In this document: positions 1 to 7,307 of the stretch, in pieces
How the letters are laid out: each line of letters begins with the position of its first letter
How positions within the stretch are numbered: the first letter of the stretch is position 1
Source: Clostridia bacterium
GTDB lineage: Bacteria > Bacillota > Clostridia > Christensenellales > CAG-1252
Assembly: GCA_016296985.1 (NCBI GenBank)
Contig: JAEDHM010000020.1
Coordinates: 1-15,453 of the forward strand
DNA: 15,453 nucleotides
Reading direction: 5' to 3'
Program-made: the position numbers and the translations under genes
The notes under the pieces: model-generated
What the model saw: the letters and a program-made list of their open reading frames with translations, nothing else
The model's database searches: none
What the model was told of the DNA's origin: nothing

Positions 1-61
1 TCTATACTTGCCTTTTTCTCTTTACTTGAATAACCTTCAAGCCTTTGCAAACACTAGCAAT

Positions 62-436
62 ATGGAAACTGGTAAAAAGAGGAAACTTAAAAAAGCGCTA
101 TTTATACTGTCGGGAATCTTTGTGGGAGCGGCAAACGGTTTTTTCGGTGGCGGTGGGGGAATGCTAGCCGTTCCTGCGTTGCAGTTTTTGGGAGACGTTG
201 AAGAAAGAAAGGCTCACGCAACTGCCTTAGCGGTAATTTTACCTTTATCAATAATCACGGCGATTCTTTACACGTTAAAGGGAAGTTTCGAGATAAAAGG
301 AGGACTAATCGTGGGTGGTGGCGTTATCGCCGGCGGAATAGTGGGAGCTTTACTTTTGAAAAAATTGCCGGCAAAAGTGTTAAACGTAATTTTCTATCTT
401 TTGATGCTTGTTGCAGGGGTAAGAATGATATTATGA
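62..436 (+). CDS. Half-size TauE/SafE (TSUP) permease, N-terminal-type half
   Basis: This is a small integral membrane protein of about 124 residues from the ATG at 62. It has a basic N-terminus, a glycine-rich first helix (GGGGG near residues 29-33) and about four hydrophobic segments (roughly 12-28, 50-70, 78-98 and 104-122). The glycine-rich opening followed by A-P-A-L-Q is typical of the DUF81 repeat of TauE/SafE transporters, which move organic or inorganic sulfur anions or other small organic acids. Normal family members carry two such repeats in one chain of about 250 residues; here the second repeat is the next gene. The start is uncertain. The frame is open to the left edge and a TTG lies at 8, but the ATG gives a normal membrane-protein N-terminus. 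No clear ribosome binding site precedes it. The substrate is unknown. Confidence 0.75.
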   Translation: METGKKRKLKKALFILSGIFVGAANGFFGGGGGMLAVPALQFLGDVEERKAHATALAVILPLSIITAILYTLKGSFEIKGGLIVGGGVIAGGIVGALLLKKLPAKVLNVIFYLLMLVAGVRMIL

Positions 437-819
437 GAATTTTATACCTAATACTTGCAGGTTTCGCGGGCGGTCTTTTGGGTGGAATGGGAATGGGTGG
501 CGGTACTTTACTAATTCCCATCCTCACAGTTTTTCTCGGCGTAAATCAACATCTTGCTCAATGGACAAACGTCATAACCTTTTTGCCAATGTCTATTATC
601 GCGCTAATTATTCACGCTAAAAACAAATTGGTAGACAAAAAGAAAATTTTACCCATCATGATTCCATCTTTATTGTCTTGTGGTTTGACCGCCTACCTTT
701 CAACCTTGACGGAAGGGGGTTTGCTGAGAAGACTATTCGGTGGATTTTTGATAGTGTTAGGAGTTTTCTCTCTTGCTTTGTTAATCTTCAAAAAAGTCAA
801 GGAGAAAAAGGGAAAATAA
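433..819 (+). CDS. Half-size TauE/SafE (TSUP) permease, C-terminal-type half
   Basis: This 128-residue membrane protein begins with a second copy of the glycine-rich DUF81 opening (GGLLGGMGMGGGT, residues 13-25) and has about four hydrophobic segments and a lysine-rich C-terminal tail. Its ATG overlaps the TGA of the upstream half in an ATGA arrangement, so the two are probably translated in a coupled manner. The inference is that the two proteins form one heteromeric transporter equal to a full-length eight-helix TSUP protein. Split pairs of this type occur in Firmicutes, and nothing in the sequence (no stop inside a conserved block, no frameshift mid-helix) suggests a recent break. Sulfite, sulfonate or another small anion are all possible substrates. 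Confidence 0.8.
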   Translation: MRILYLILAGFAGGLLGGMGMGGGTLLIPILTVFLGVNQHLAQWTNVITFLPMSIIALIIHAKNKLVDKKKILPIMIPSLLSCGLTAYLSTLTEGGLLRRLFGGFLIVLGVFSLALLIFKKVKEKKGK

Positions 820-848
820 CAGACCTTACATAAGGATAAGGAGATTTT

Positions 849-1556
849 ATGAAGGCAATAATTTTAGCAGGCGGAAGGGGAAGTAGGCTTATGCCCTTGA
901 CTGAAAATATTCCCAAACCTTTGGTGTCGATTTTGGACAAACCCATACTTTGGTATATCTTTAAATTGCTAAACAAGTATAATATTACACAAGTGGGTTT
1001 AACATTGGGGTATAAAGGGGAAGAAATCAAAAGACAGCAAGAAAGATTCTATTCCAAAGGAATAGATGTCACCTTTTTCGAGGAGAAATATCCCTTGGGG
1101 ACGGCAGGTTGTATTTTGAATGCAAAAGAGTTTTTGGACGAAGATTTTGTCATTTTAAGCGGTGATGCCTTGACTGATATCAATCTTGACGAGTTTATTG
1201 ATTTTCACTACGAAAAGGGTGGGCTTGCATCCCTTGCAGTAAAACAAGTTGAAGATCCATCTTCCTTTGGTGTTATTGTAAAAGACGCGAATGGATTAAT
1301 TACAAATTTTCAAGAAAAGCCTCAAAATCCTTTGTCAAATTTGGCGAGTACGGGGATTTACGTAATGAGTAAAGAGATTTTAAAGGAAATCCCCGAAGGG
1401 TTTTGTGACTTTGCAAAAGACGTCTTTCCCAAACTTTTAGGAAAACTTTATGCAATGCAAACAAACTGCTATTGGACTGACGTAGGGACTTTGGCGAGTT
1501 ATAGGCAGGCGGTTAGGCAAATGGCTAAAAGAGGAAGTTCGACGCTTTGGACTTAA
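849..1556 (+). CDS. Sugar-1-phosphate nucleotidyltransferase (RmlA/GMP-type)
   Basis: This 235-residue cytoplasmic enzyme is predicted to condense a sugar-1-phosphate with an NTP to give an NDP-sugar and pyrophosphate. The signature LAGGRGSRL is at residues 6-14 with the catalytic lysine in IPKPL (K23). A nucleotide/metal site reads LSGDALTD (D106, D110), followed by FQEKP (154-158), STGIY (167-171) and the metal-binding aspartate in YWTDVGT (D211). The length fits the short GDP-mannose/GDP-heptose/MurNAc-1-P uridylyltransferase-like forms that lack a C-terminal left-handed helix domain. An AAGGAG site (838-843) sits five bases before the ATG. It follows the TSUP pair by 29 bases and may share its transcript. 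The exact sugar and base cannot be read from the sequence; mannose-1-P guanylyltransferase or a heptose equivalent is plausible. Confidence 0.88.
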   Translation: MKAIILAGGRGSRLMPLTENIPKPLVSILDKPILWYIFKLLNKYNITQVGLTLGYKGEEIKRQQERFYSKGIDVTFFEEKYPLGTAGCILNAKEFLDEDFVILSGDALTDINLDEFIDFHYEKGGLASLAVKQVEDPSSFGVIVKDANGLITNFQEKPQNPLSNLASTGIYVMSKEILKEIPEGFCDFAKDVFPKLLGKLYAMQTNCYWTDVGTLASYRQAVRQMAKRGSSTLWT

Positions 1557-1562
1557 TTTATA

Positions 1563-1591
1563 TTGCAAATATTAATTAAATGTTGTATAAT
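1563..1591 (+). promoter_or_regulatory. SigA-type promoter for the trmR-trhP unit
   Basis: A -35 box TTGCAA (1563-1568) and a perfect -10 box TATAAT (1586-1591) are separated by 17 bases. Transcription would start near 1598, only about 20 bases before the methyltransferase start codon. The gap after the nucleotidyltransferase supports a new transcription unit here. Confidence 0.6.
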
Positions 1592-1616
1592 CACCCTATA
1601 ATCAGGTAGGGTGATT
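1589..1616. promoter_or_regulatory. Perfect 9-bp inverted repeat over transcription and translation start
   Basis: AATCACCCT (1589-1597) and AGGGTGATT (1608-1616) are perfect inverted repeats with a 10-base centre. The left arm overlaps the end of the -10 box; the right arm contains the likely Shine-Dalgarno bases and an alternative GTG start. A short T-run follows at 1615-1618. It could be an operator for a repressor, a weak intrinsic terminator for the upstream nucleotidyltransferase, or, in read-through RNA, a hairpin hiding the start. The overlap with the -10 box makes the operator reading slightly preferable. Confidence 0.5.
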
Positions 1617-2207
1617 TTGATTTACGAACTTTTGAAAAGGCTTAACGCCGATGCAAGAAAAAGACATATTCCAATTATCGCAGACGACGGCGCCCGTTTT
1701 CTATTTTCTACGGTTTCCGAAAAAAAGCCTTTGCGAATTCTTGAAGTTGGGACGGCTATTGGTTACAGCGGAATTCTTATGCTTACCGCATCTCCCGATG
1801 CACACCTTGTTACGGTAGAAATTGACCGCGAACGCGCCGAGGAGGCTATGGAAAATTTTCACGAGGCAATGGTTTCGTCACGAGTAAGGCTTATTTGCGA
1901 CGATGCAAACGTAGTTATCAACTGTTTCACCCAACCTTTTGATTTTATCTTTTTAGACGGACCTAAAGGGCAATATCGCACCATGTTTCCCACCTTGCTC
2001 AAACTTTTGAACAAAGACGGTATAATTTTTATGGACGATATGGATTATCAAGGTTGGATTGAGGGGGATGATTACCCGGAGCATAAACATCGCACCATAA
2101 TCACCTCTTTACGGACGTTGATAAAAGAATTGAAAGAAGATAAAAATCTAAGCGTTACCTTTTACCAAAGGGGAGAAGGTATCGCAATTATTGAAAAGCG
2201 AGGTTAG
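1617..2207 (+). CDS. trmR: TrmR-like tRNA 5-hydroxyuridine O-methyltransferase
   Basis: This is a class I SAM-dependent methyltransferase of the YrrM/COG4122 family, about 196 residues. Motif I is ILEVGTAIGYSG (41-52), the acidic end of strand 2 is VTVEID (66-71), the metal/substrate region is DFIFLDGPKG (109-118), and MDDMDYQGW (139-147) stands where many relatives have a D-N pair. In Bacillus the homologue methylates 5-hydroxyuridine at tRNA position 34 to 5-methoxyuridine. The function is supported here by the directly adjacent U32/TrhP gene, which encodes the hydroxylation step. Start choice: TTG at 1617 has GGTGAT (1610-1615) as a Shine-Dalgarno match; GTG at 1611 would add two residues but leaves almost no spacing. 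A small-molecule (catechol-like) methyltransferase is the alternative. Confidence 0.8.
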   Translation: MIYELLKRLNADARKRHIPIIADDGARFLFSTVSEKKPLRILEVGTAIGYSGILMLTASPDAHLVTVEIDRERAEEAMENFHEAMVSSRVRLICDDANVVINCFTQPFDFIFLDGPKGQYRTMFPTLLKLLNKDGIIFMDDMDYQGWIEGDDYPEHKHRTIITSLRTLIKELKEDKNLSVTFYQRGEGIAIIEKRG

Positions 2208-2208
2208 T

Positions 2209-3414
2209 ATGGAACTTTTGGCGCCTGCCGGAAATCGTGAAAAACTTGAAACTGCATATCATTTTGGTGCTGATGCCTGCTACGTTGGGGGAAAGGCTTT
2301 TTCCCTTCGCGCCTTTGCAGGCAATTTTGATGCCGATCAACTTAAATCCGCTTGTGAATACGCTCACTCTTTGGGTAAAAAACTTTACGTAGCAGTTAAT
2401 ATTTTCCCCTATGATAGCGATTTTGACGCCCTTGAAAACTATTTCAAATTTTTAGAAAGCATAAAGGTGGATGCGGCAATTATCACTGATCCCGGCGCAA
2501 TTGCATTGTGCCGAAGCGTTGCTCCTTCTTTACCCGTACATATCAGTACACAAGCAAACGTCTTAAATTCAAGAACAGCGGAGTTTTGGGCGAATTTGGG
2601 AGCTGAACGTATCATTTTGGCGAGAGAACTTTCCCTTGATCAAATTAAAAATATCCGTGATAGATTGCCAGCACAGGTGCAACTTGAATGTTTTGTTCAC
2701 GGCGCAATGTGTATCAGCTACAGTGGGCGTTGTTTGTTAAGCAGTTACTTAAGCAATAGAAATAGCAACAAAGGTGAGTGCGTACAGTCCTGCCGTTGGA
2801 ATTATGAAATTCGCGAAGTTTCTCGTGAGGGAGATTATTATCCAATTCAAGAGGACGAGCGCGGTTCTTATATCCTAAACAGCAAGGATTTGAATATGCT
2901 TGTCCACCTTCAAGACTTGATAGATGCAGGGGTTTATTCCTTCAAAATTGAAGGTCGTATGAAAACTCCTTATTACGTTGCAACGGTAACAAACGCCTAT
3001 CGAAGGGCGTTAGATTCCTTGAAGAGAGGAGAAAAGGATTTGTCAATTTTACAGGCCGAGCTTACAAAGTGCAAAGGCCGTGGATTTACAACGGGATTTT
3101 TCTATCCCGATCACGATGCCGAGGTTACCTACGACAACTCCCAATCCGATGGCGAATACGATTTTATCGCAAAGGTTGTTGGATATAAAGATGGATTTTT
3201 GGAAGTTGAGCAAAGAAATAGATTTTTTAAGGGAGATTTCCTCGAAGTCTTGTCAAACGGCCCCCATTTCAATTATAATATAAAGGTTGAGTTTATGACT
3301 GATGAAAGTGGCGTTGAAATTGATGACGCCAAACTTGTTCAACAAAGGGTATTTATCAAAACACCTATTCAACTTGGAGTCGGGGATATATTGAGGAGAA
3401 AAAGATGCAAATAA
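2209..3414 (+). CDS. trhP: U32 family protein, TrhP-type tRNA 5-hydroxyuridine synthesis
   Basis: This 401-residue protein begins MELLAPAGN, the standard start of U32 proteins; the ATG lies one base after the methyltransferase stop. The U32 signature is intact: ECFVHGAMC (160-168), SGRC (172-175) and GECVQSC (189-195), giving Cys168, 175, 191 and 195 as likely iron-sulfur ligands, then NSKDL (224-228) and FKIEGRMKTPYYV (245-257). Although historically called collagenase-like peptidases, characterised members (E. coli YegQ/TrhP, B. subtilis YrrN/YrrO) act in prephenate-dependent 5-hydroxylation of tRNA wobble uridine. Context supports this because the upstream gene encodes the methyltransferase using that product. 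A single-chain protein is present here rather than a YrrN/YrrO pair. Its end overlaps the next gene by 10 bases. Confidence 0.87.
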   Translation: MELLAPAGNREKLETAYHFGADACYVGGKAFSLRAFAGNFDADQLKSACEYAHSLGKKLYVAVNIFPYDSDFDALENYFKFLESIKVDAAIITDPGAIALCRSVAPSLPVHISTQANVLNSRTAEFWANLGAERIILARELSLDQIKNIRDRLPAQVQLECFVHGAMCISYSGRCLLSSYLSNRNSNKGECVQSCRWNYEIREVSREGDYYPIQEDERGSYILNSKDLNMLVHLQDLIDAGVYSFKIEGRMKTPYYVATVTNAYRRALDSLKRGEKDLSILQAELTKCKGRGFTTGFFYPDHDAEVTYDNSQSDGEYDFIAKVVGYKDGFLEVEQRNRFFKGDFLEVLSNGPHFNYNIKVEFMTDESGVEIDDAKLVQQRVFIKTPIQLGVGDILRRKRCK

Positions 3415-4607
3415 GATGGAATAGACATATCGTAGTCCTCTACGATAAAAAGCAAAGCGAACTTAGCGTTTCCTTGAAAAACTTTATCATGGACAACTTT
3501 TCGCCTTGCGACGTCATTTCTATCGACAGCGACGGCTATCTTCCCGCCTTGCCTCGAAAAGCAAGGGCAAGCCTTGAAAACTTTTGTGTCCGTCATGCTA
3601 GATGGGCTATAAAGTCAGCATCTGAAAAACAGGCAAAGCGTGAGCAAGCAAGGATTGAAGAGCAATCAAAGGCAAGACCAAGCGAAACACTTTCAAAAAT
3701 TGAAAAAAAGGATAGGCGTTCTGCTCGTGTTTGCAACATTATAAAAAGATATAGACCTGAAGCTATTATTTGTACCGAGCCTCACGCACTCGAGCTTGCA
3801 ATTTTGGCAAGAAAGCAAACGAGGGCAAAACTTAGGATTATCGCCGAGGTTGCCGACTTTGTTTTAGACTCTCGTTTCGTACGTTTTGAAACCGACAACT
3901 TTTTGGTGGAAAATGAAGAGATGGCAATGGCTTTGAAAAAAGACGGTATCCCCGTTGAGAAAATTTTGGTTACCGGCCTTCCTTCTCGCCCCTCAAAGGT
4001 GGTTGACGTTCCTCAAACCCGAAAGGCTTTGGGAATTGAAAACGACAAACCCGTCGTTGTCGTAAACGGCGGAGTGTATGCAACCGACACCTTGCGTGAG
4101 GACGTAATTCAACTTATGAAGTTGACTCAAACCGTTCCTTTCAACTTGTTGATCGTTACGGCAGGCCAGTACAGGGTAAGGCGTTATTATATGGATTTGC
4201 CCGAATTTTCAGGTGGCTCTATCCTTTTTTACGAAGAAGACGATATTGACGTCGTAATGGCAATCGCGGATATTTTGGTAAGCGTACCTTCACCTTCAAT
4301 CATTTTCTCCGCTTTCAAGTACGGCGTTCCCGTAATCGCGACAAAAGGACTTACAAGACACGAAAACACCGCAAGATTTTTCTTGGTAAAAAGAGCCTTG
4401 GTTATGCCGGTTAAAACACCGCAAGAAACGGTTACTGCGGTAAAAGAACTTTTGTTTGATTCATTACGGAGAGAAAAATTTGCAGTTGCAGGTCTAAGTT
4501 ATTCAGGTCTAAGTCGAAATGATGCAGGACACAGCAAGGGCAGACTAAAACACCTAAACGAAGTAATGCGCCTGAACGCGCCACAAAAAAGTGATATTGA
4601 TATCTAA
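3405..4607 (+). CDS. Divergent GT28/MGDG-synthase-like protein with degenerate motifs
   Basis: This 400-residue protein is probably cytoplasmic or membrane-peripheral. The layout resembles the UgtP/monogalactosyldiacylglycerol synthase branch of GT-B glycosyltransferases: a partner-type segment RPEAIICTEPHA (117-128), then the pattern DNFLVENEEMAMALKKDGIP (164-183), KILVTGLPS (186-194) and a C-terminal nucleotide-sugar-like half from about 207. Key motifs are altered. The family's N-terminal glycine-rich loop is absent, the C-half glycine-rich segment reads VNGGVYA (220-226), and the usual KPGG before the donor site reads SVPSPS (293-298). A lysine/glutamate-rich, possibly coiled-coil insert spans about 66-108. 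A small in-frame duplication near the C-terminus encodes AGLSY/SGLSR. It overlaps trhP by 10 bases with a good AGGAG site. Activity as a glycosyltransferase is doubtful. Confidence 0.6.
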   Translation: MQIRWNRHIVVLYDKKQSELSVSLKNFIMDNFSPCDVISIDSDGYLPALPRKARASLENFCVRHARWAIKSASEKQAKREQARIEEQSKARPSETLSKIEKKDRRSARVCNIIKRYRPEAIICTEPHALELAILARKQTRAKLRIIAEVADFVLDSRFVRFETDNFLVENEEMAMALKKDGIPVEKILVTGLPSRPSKVVDVPQTRKALGIENDKPVVVVNGGVYATDTLREDVIQLMKLTQTVPFNLLIVTAGQYRVRRYYMDLPEFSGGSILFYEEDDIDVVMAIADILVSVPSPSIIFSAFKYGVPVIATKGLTRHENTARFFLVKRALVMPVKTPQETVTAVKELLFDSLRREKFAVAGLSYSGLSRNDAGHSKGRLKHLNEVMRLNAPQKSDIDI

Positions 4608-4616
4608 GGAGGACTT

Positions 4617-5132
4617 ATGAAAAGATATTTTGCTACAATCCATTTGGAAGACGGAAGAAAAATGACTGTTGAAATGTTCCCCGAACAAGCCCCGGAAACA
4701 GTTCGTAACTTTGTAAAACTTGCTAGAAGCAGATATTATGACGGAATGATTTTCCACCGCGTAATCCCCGGATTTATGGTGCAGGGTGGCGGTATGTATC
4801 CCGATATGGACACAAAGGGCGGACTTACTCCCATTATTGGCGAATTTAAGGACAACGGCATTAACAATACTTTGCGTCACACCTTGGGAACAATCTCAAT
4901 GGCAAGAACAAACGTACCCAACAGCGCAACTTCTCAATTCTTTATTTGCGTAAAAGATGTTTTCTTCCTTGACGGTCAATACGCTGCTTTCGGTCGTTGT
5001 GTTGACAAGGAAAGCACTGACGTTGCAGTGGAAATTTCAAAGGTAGCAACTCGTACCGTCGGTTGGTACGAAAACGTACCCGTTTATCCTATCGTTATCA
5101 AAACCGTAACCGTTGAAGAAAAGGATGAGTAG
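4617..5132 (+). CDS. ppiB: Cyclophilin-type peptidyl-prolyl cis-trans isomerase
   Basis: This single-domain cyclophilin of 171 residues, with no signal peptide, is predicted to be a cytoplasmic prolyl isomerase assisting protein folding. The active-site block FHRVIPGFMVQGG (46-58) carries the catalytic arginine (R48) plus F53 and Q56; SATSQFFI (103-110) and FFLDGQYAAFGR (116-127) follow as expected. The position of the eukaryotic tryptophan that binds cyclosporin is phenylalanine, common in bacteria. A perfect AAGGAGG (4606-4612) overlaps the stop codon of the upstream gene, so it lies in the same operon. An intrinsic terminator follows 28 bases after the stop. Confidence 0.95.
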   Translation: MKRYFATIHLEDGRKMTVEMFPEQAPETVRNFVKLARSRYYDGMIFHRVIPGFMVQGGGMYPDMDTKGGLTPIIGEFKDNGINNTLRHTLGTISMARTNVPNSATSQFFICVKDVFFLDGQYAAFGRCVDKESTDVAVEISKVATRTVGWYENVPVYPIVIKTVTVEEKDE

Positions 5133-5160
5133 TTTTACAAAAAAATCTAAATCAAGTTTT

Positions 5161-5189
5161 AAAAGGAAAGATTAATCTTTCCTTTTTTT
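5161..5189 (+). terminator. Intrinsic terminator after the cyclophilin gene
   Basis: AAAAGGAAAGATT (5161-5173) is followed directly by its exact reverse complement (5174-5186), folding into a hairpin with a small loop, and the sequence continues as a seven-base T-run (5183-5189). Confidence 0.85.
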
Positions 5190-5296
5190 ACTGTAATTTT
5201 TTCTAAATAACAGTCGAAAATAAATATTTTTAACCGTAAAACGCCATTGATAAAAAGGGATTGCATATAAAAATTTCCTTTGTCAATAATTGTATT

Positions 5297-5953
5297 ATGG
5301 TAGGGGAAATAGGGATTTTAGTGATTGCGATAATCATACTTTTCGGAGGGTTTAAGGAAACTTTGCAAAAACTTGAAATCCGTGATTTTGTCGCAATTTT
5401 TTTCCTTTTGACTACTGCATTTATCAACCTTTTTAAAGCGCCGTCAATCACCTCAAAAATTTCTCTCGCAATCGGCGGACTACTCTTTTTTATTATTTGT
5501 TGTTATTTGTACGGAAGAAAGGTGATTACTGCAAAAAATTCACTTTCGATCATAGGTATTTTTCTAATCGTTGCCCTAAGTTTTTTAATAATTTTCTTTA
5601 TGGAAAAATACTTTGTAAACACCTATTTGATTTATTTTTCCCTTGTTGTTTTAAACGTTATCCTAACTCTTATTTTTACAAAGGATGCGGGAGAAGGATT
5701 TTGCATTTCTTTTATATCCTCAACTTTAGGATTTATACTCGGTTATGCCTTAAGAGGTGATAGAGTTTTACTTTTTGGCGGTGTCTCTTTTTCATTAGGG
5801 ATAATCAGCGCCGTTTTCTCCGCTCTCTCAATTTTTACAATGCAGGCTATTTTGAGTTATTACAAGAGAAAAAAGCAAAGCATAAAATTTGAAAGTGGAA
5901 AATTTGTAGAGAGAGAGGATAAAAAAGAGGAAAATAAAGACTATAAAAATTAA
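5297..5953 (+). CDS. Unrecognised polytopic membrane protein
   Basis: I do not recognise this 218-residue protein. It has about seven hydrophobic segments spread over residues 5-190 and a highly charged, lysine/glutamate-rich tail (about 192-218) that is presumably cytoplasmic. No catalytic motif stands out. The ATG at 5297 is chosen because it begins a normal membrane protein; a TTG at 5261 would add 12 residues and also lacks good spacing to any ribosome binding site. No Shine-Dalgarno sequence is visible before 5297. The gene lies alone between the cyclophilin terminator and the promoter of the DUF512 operon, so its context gives no functional clue. The region 5190-5296 before it is AT-rich with no convincing promoter. 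Confidence 0.7.
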   Translation: MVGEIGILVIAIIILFGGFKETLQKLEIRDFVAIFFLLTTAFINLFKAPSITSKISLAIGGLLFFIICCYLYGRKVITAKNSLSIIGIFLIVALSFLIIFFMEKYFVNTYLIYFSLVVLNVILTLIFTKDAGEGFCISFISSTLGFILGYALRGDRVLLFGGVSFSLGIISAVFSALSIFTMQAILSYYKRKKQSIKFESGKFVEREDKKEENKDYKN

Positions 5954-5990
5954 TAATTTACTCTTTCTTAATTAAAGGTATTTTTCTTAT

Positions 5991-6020
5991 TTGACAAATT
6001 AGCCCTTATTATTGCATAAT
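5991..6020 (+). promoter_or_regulatory. SigA-type promoter of the DUF512-der operon
   Basis: A perfect -35 TTGACA (5991-5996) and a -10 CATAAT (6015-6020) are 18 bases apart. Predicted transcription start is at about 6027, the A of the ATG of the next gene, and no Shine-Dalgarno sequence is present. The transcript could therefore be leaderless. Confidence 0.65.
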
Positions 6021-6026
6021 AATAAA

Positions 6027-7307
6027 ATGGAAAAAATAGTCAAAGTGGAAAAAGGCAGTATAGCATGGAAGTTGGGACTTCGCGCAGGTTATGATATCGT
6101 CGCTTTCGACGGTCATCCCTACGTGGATATTCTTGACTTCTATTTTTACGATTCCGCAACAAAATTTACTCTTACCTACCAAACTGCAAAAGGCGAAAAA
6201 ACCGTCCTTGTTGAAAAGGATTCGGATCAGCCTTTGGGTATCGAGCTTGAAGACAACGGCTTTGATATCAAACCTTGCAAAAACAGGTGCGTTTTTTGTT
6301 TCGTTGAGCAATGTCCTAAAAATATGCGCTCAACTCTTTACGTTAAGGATGACGACTACCGTCTTTCCTTCACTTGCGGAAGTTATATCACTTTGACAAA
6401 CCTAAGCGATGAAGAAAGAGAGAGGATCATTCGTCTAAAACTATCCCCCTTGTATATTTCAGTCCACGCCTTTGACGAAAAGACAAAGGTGAAACTTTGC
6501 ACAAATTCCAATTCCGCAAAGGTTTTTGCATATTTAAAGGATTTTGCAAGGGCAGGGATAACCATGCATACTCAAATCGTAATGGTCCCCGGCTACAACG
6601 ACGGCGAGATTTTAAAGGAGACCGTTGAAGAGTTGTACAAACTTTATCCTTTTGTCAAAAGCGTAGCCATCGTTCCCGTAGGATTGACAGGCCACCGCGA
6701 CCACCTTACCCCCTTGAAAACCGTCGACAAGGCTCTTGCTTCGAAAACCGTTGATTTTGCCGAAGAATTTAACAAGGGTACCGAAAGCGGTTTCGTATGG
6801 TGTTCTGACGAGATGTATATTATTGCAGGGCGTGAACTTCCCTCCTCCGACTATTACGGGGATTTTGAGCAAATTGAAAACGGCGTAGGATTAGTTGCTC
6901 AATTTTTGGACGAAGTTACTGAAGAACTTTCCTATCATTCAACACTCAAGGGAAACTATACCCTTGTTACAGGCGTATCCTTCTATCCTACCCTAAAGCG
7001 TGTTTCCGACCTACTTCAAGAAATTTACGAAATCAATCTTGACGTTAAAGTTATTGAAAATGACTTTTTCGGGCATACGGTTACGGTTGCAGGTTTGTTA
7101 ACAGGGCAAGACCTTATCAAAAACCTAAAAGGAAATCTAGTTTACAAGGACGTAATCTTACCGCATACAATGTTTAAAGAGTTTGAAGACGTTATGCTTG
7201 ACGGTGTTTCCATTGCGGATTTAGAAGATCAACTTGATTGCAAGATACACGTTTCCCACGGCGGAAGCGGACTTATAGAGATTTTAGCAGGTGATGAAAA
7301 TGAGTAA
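6027..7307 (+). CDS. PDZ/radical SAM/DUF512 iron-sulfur protein
   Basis: This 426-residue protein has three parts: an N-terminal PDZ-like segment (about 1-65, with KGSIAWKLGLRAGYDIV at 9-25), a radical-SAM-like core, and a C-terminal DUF512 domain. The cluster motif is CKNRCVFCF (84-92), a C-x3-C-x2-C spacing with Cys84, 88 and 91, and more cysteines follow at 96 and 117. TIM-barrel-type strands appear at YISVHAF (143-149) and MHTQIVMVPG (180-189). The reaction is unknown for the family. It is frequently found immediately before der in Clostridia, as here, where it overlaps der by 8 bases, which hints at a role connected with ribosomes or cell-wide iron-sulfur use, but this is only context. 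ATG 6027 is preferred over TTG 6012, which lies just before the -10 box. Confidence 0.9.
   Translation: MEKIVKVEKGSIAWKLGLRAGYDIVAFDGHPYVDILDFYFYDSATKFTLTYQTAKGEKTVLVEKDSDQPLGIELEDNGFDIKPCKNRCVFCFVEQCPKNMRSTLYVKDDDYRLSFTCGSYITLTNLSDEERERIIRLKLSPLYISVHAFDEKTKVKLCTNSNSAKVFAYLKDFARAGITMHTQIVMVPGYNDGEILKETVEELYKLYPFVKSVAIVPVGLTGHRDHLTPLKTVDKALASKTVDFAEEFNKGTESGFVWCSDEMYIIAGRELPSSDYYGDFEQIENGVGLVAQFLDEVTEELSYHSTLKGNYTLVTGVSFYPTLKRVSDLLQEIYEINLDVKVIENDFFGHTVTVAGLLTGQDLIKNLKGNLVYKDVILPHTMFKEFEDVMLDGVSIADLEDQLDCKIHVSHGGSGLIEILAGDENE

Noticed and set aside
2209..3414. U32 protein as a secreted collagenase or virulence protease
   Set aside because: There is no signal peptide, the cysteine set fits iron-sulfur TrhP proteins, and the neighbour is a TrmR homologue.
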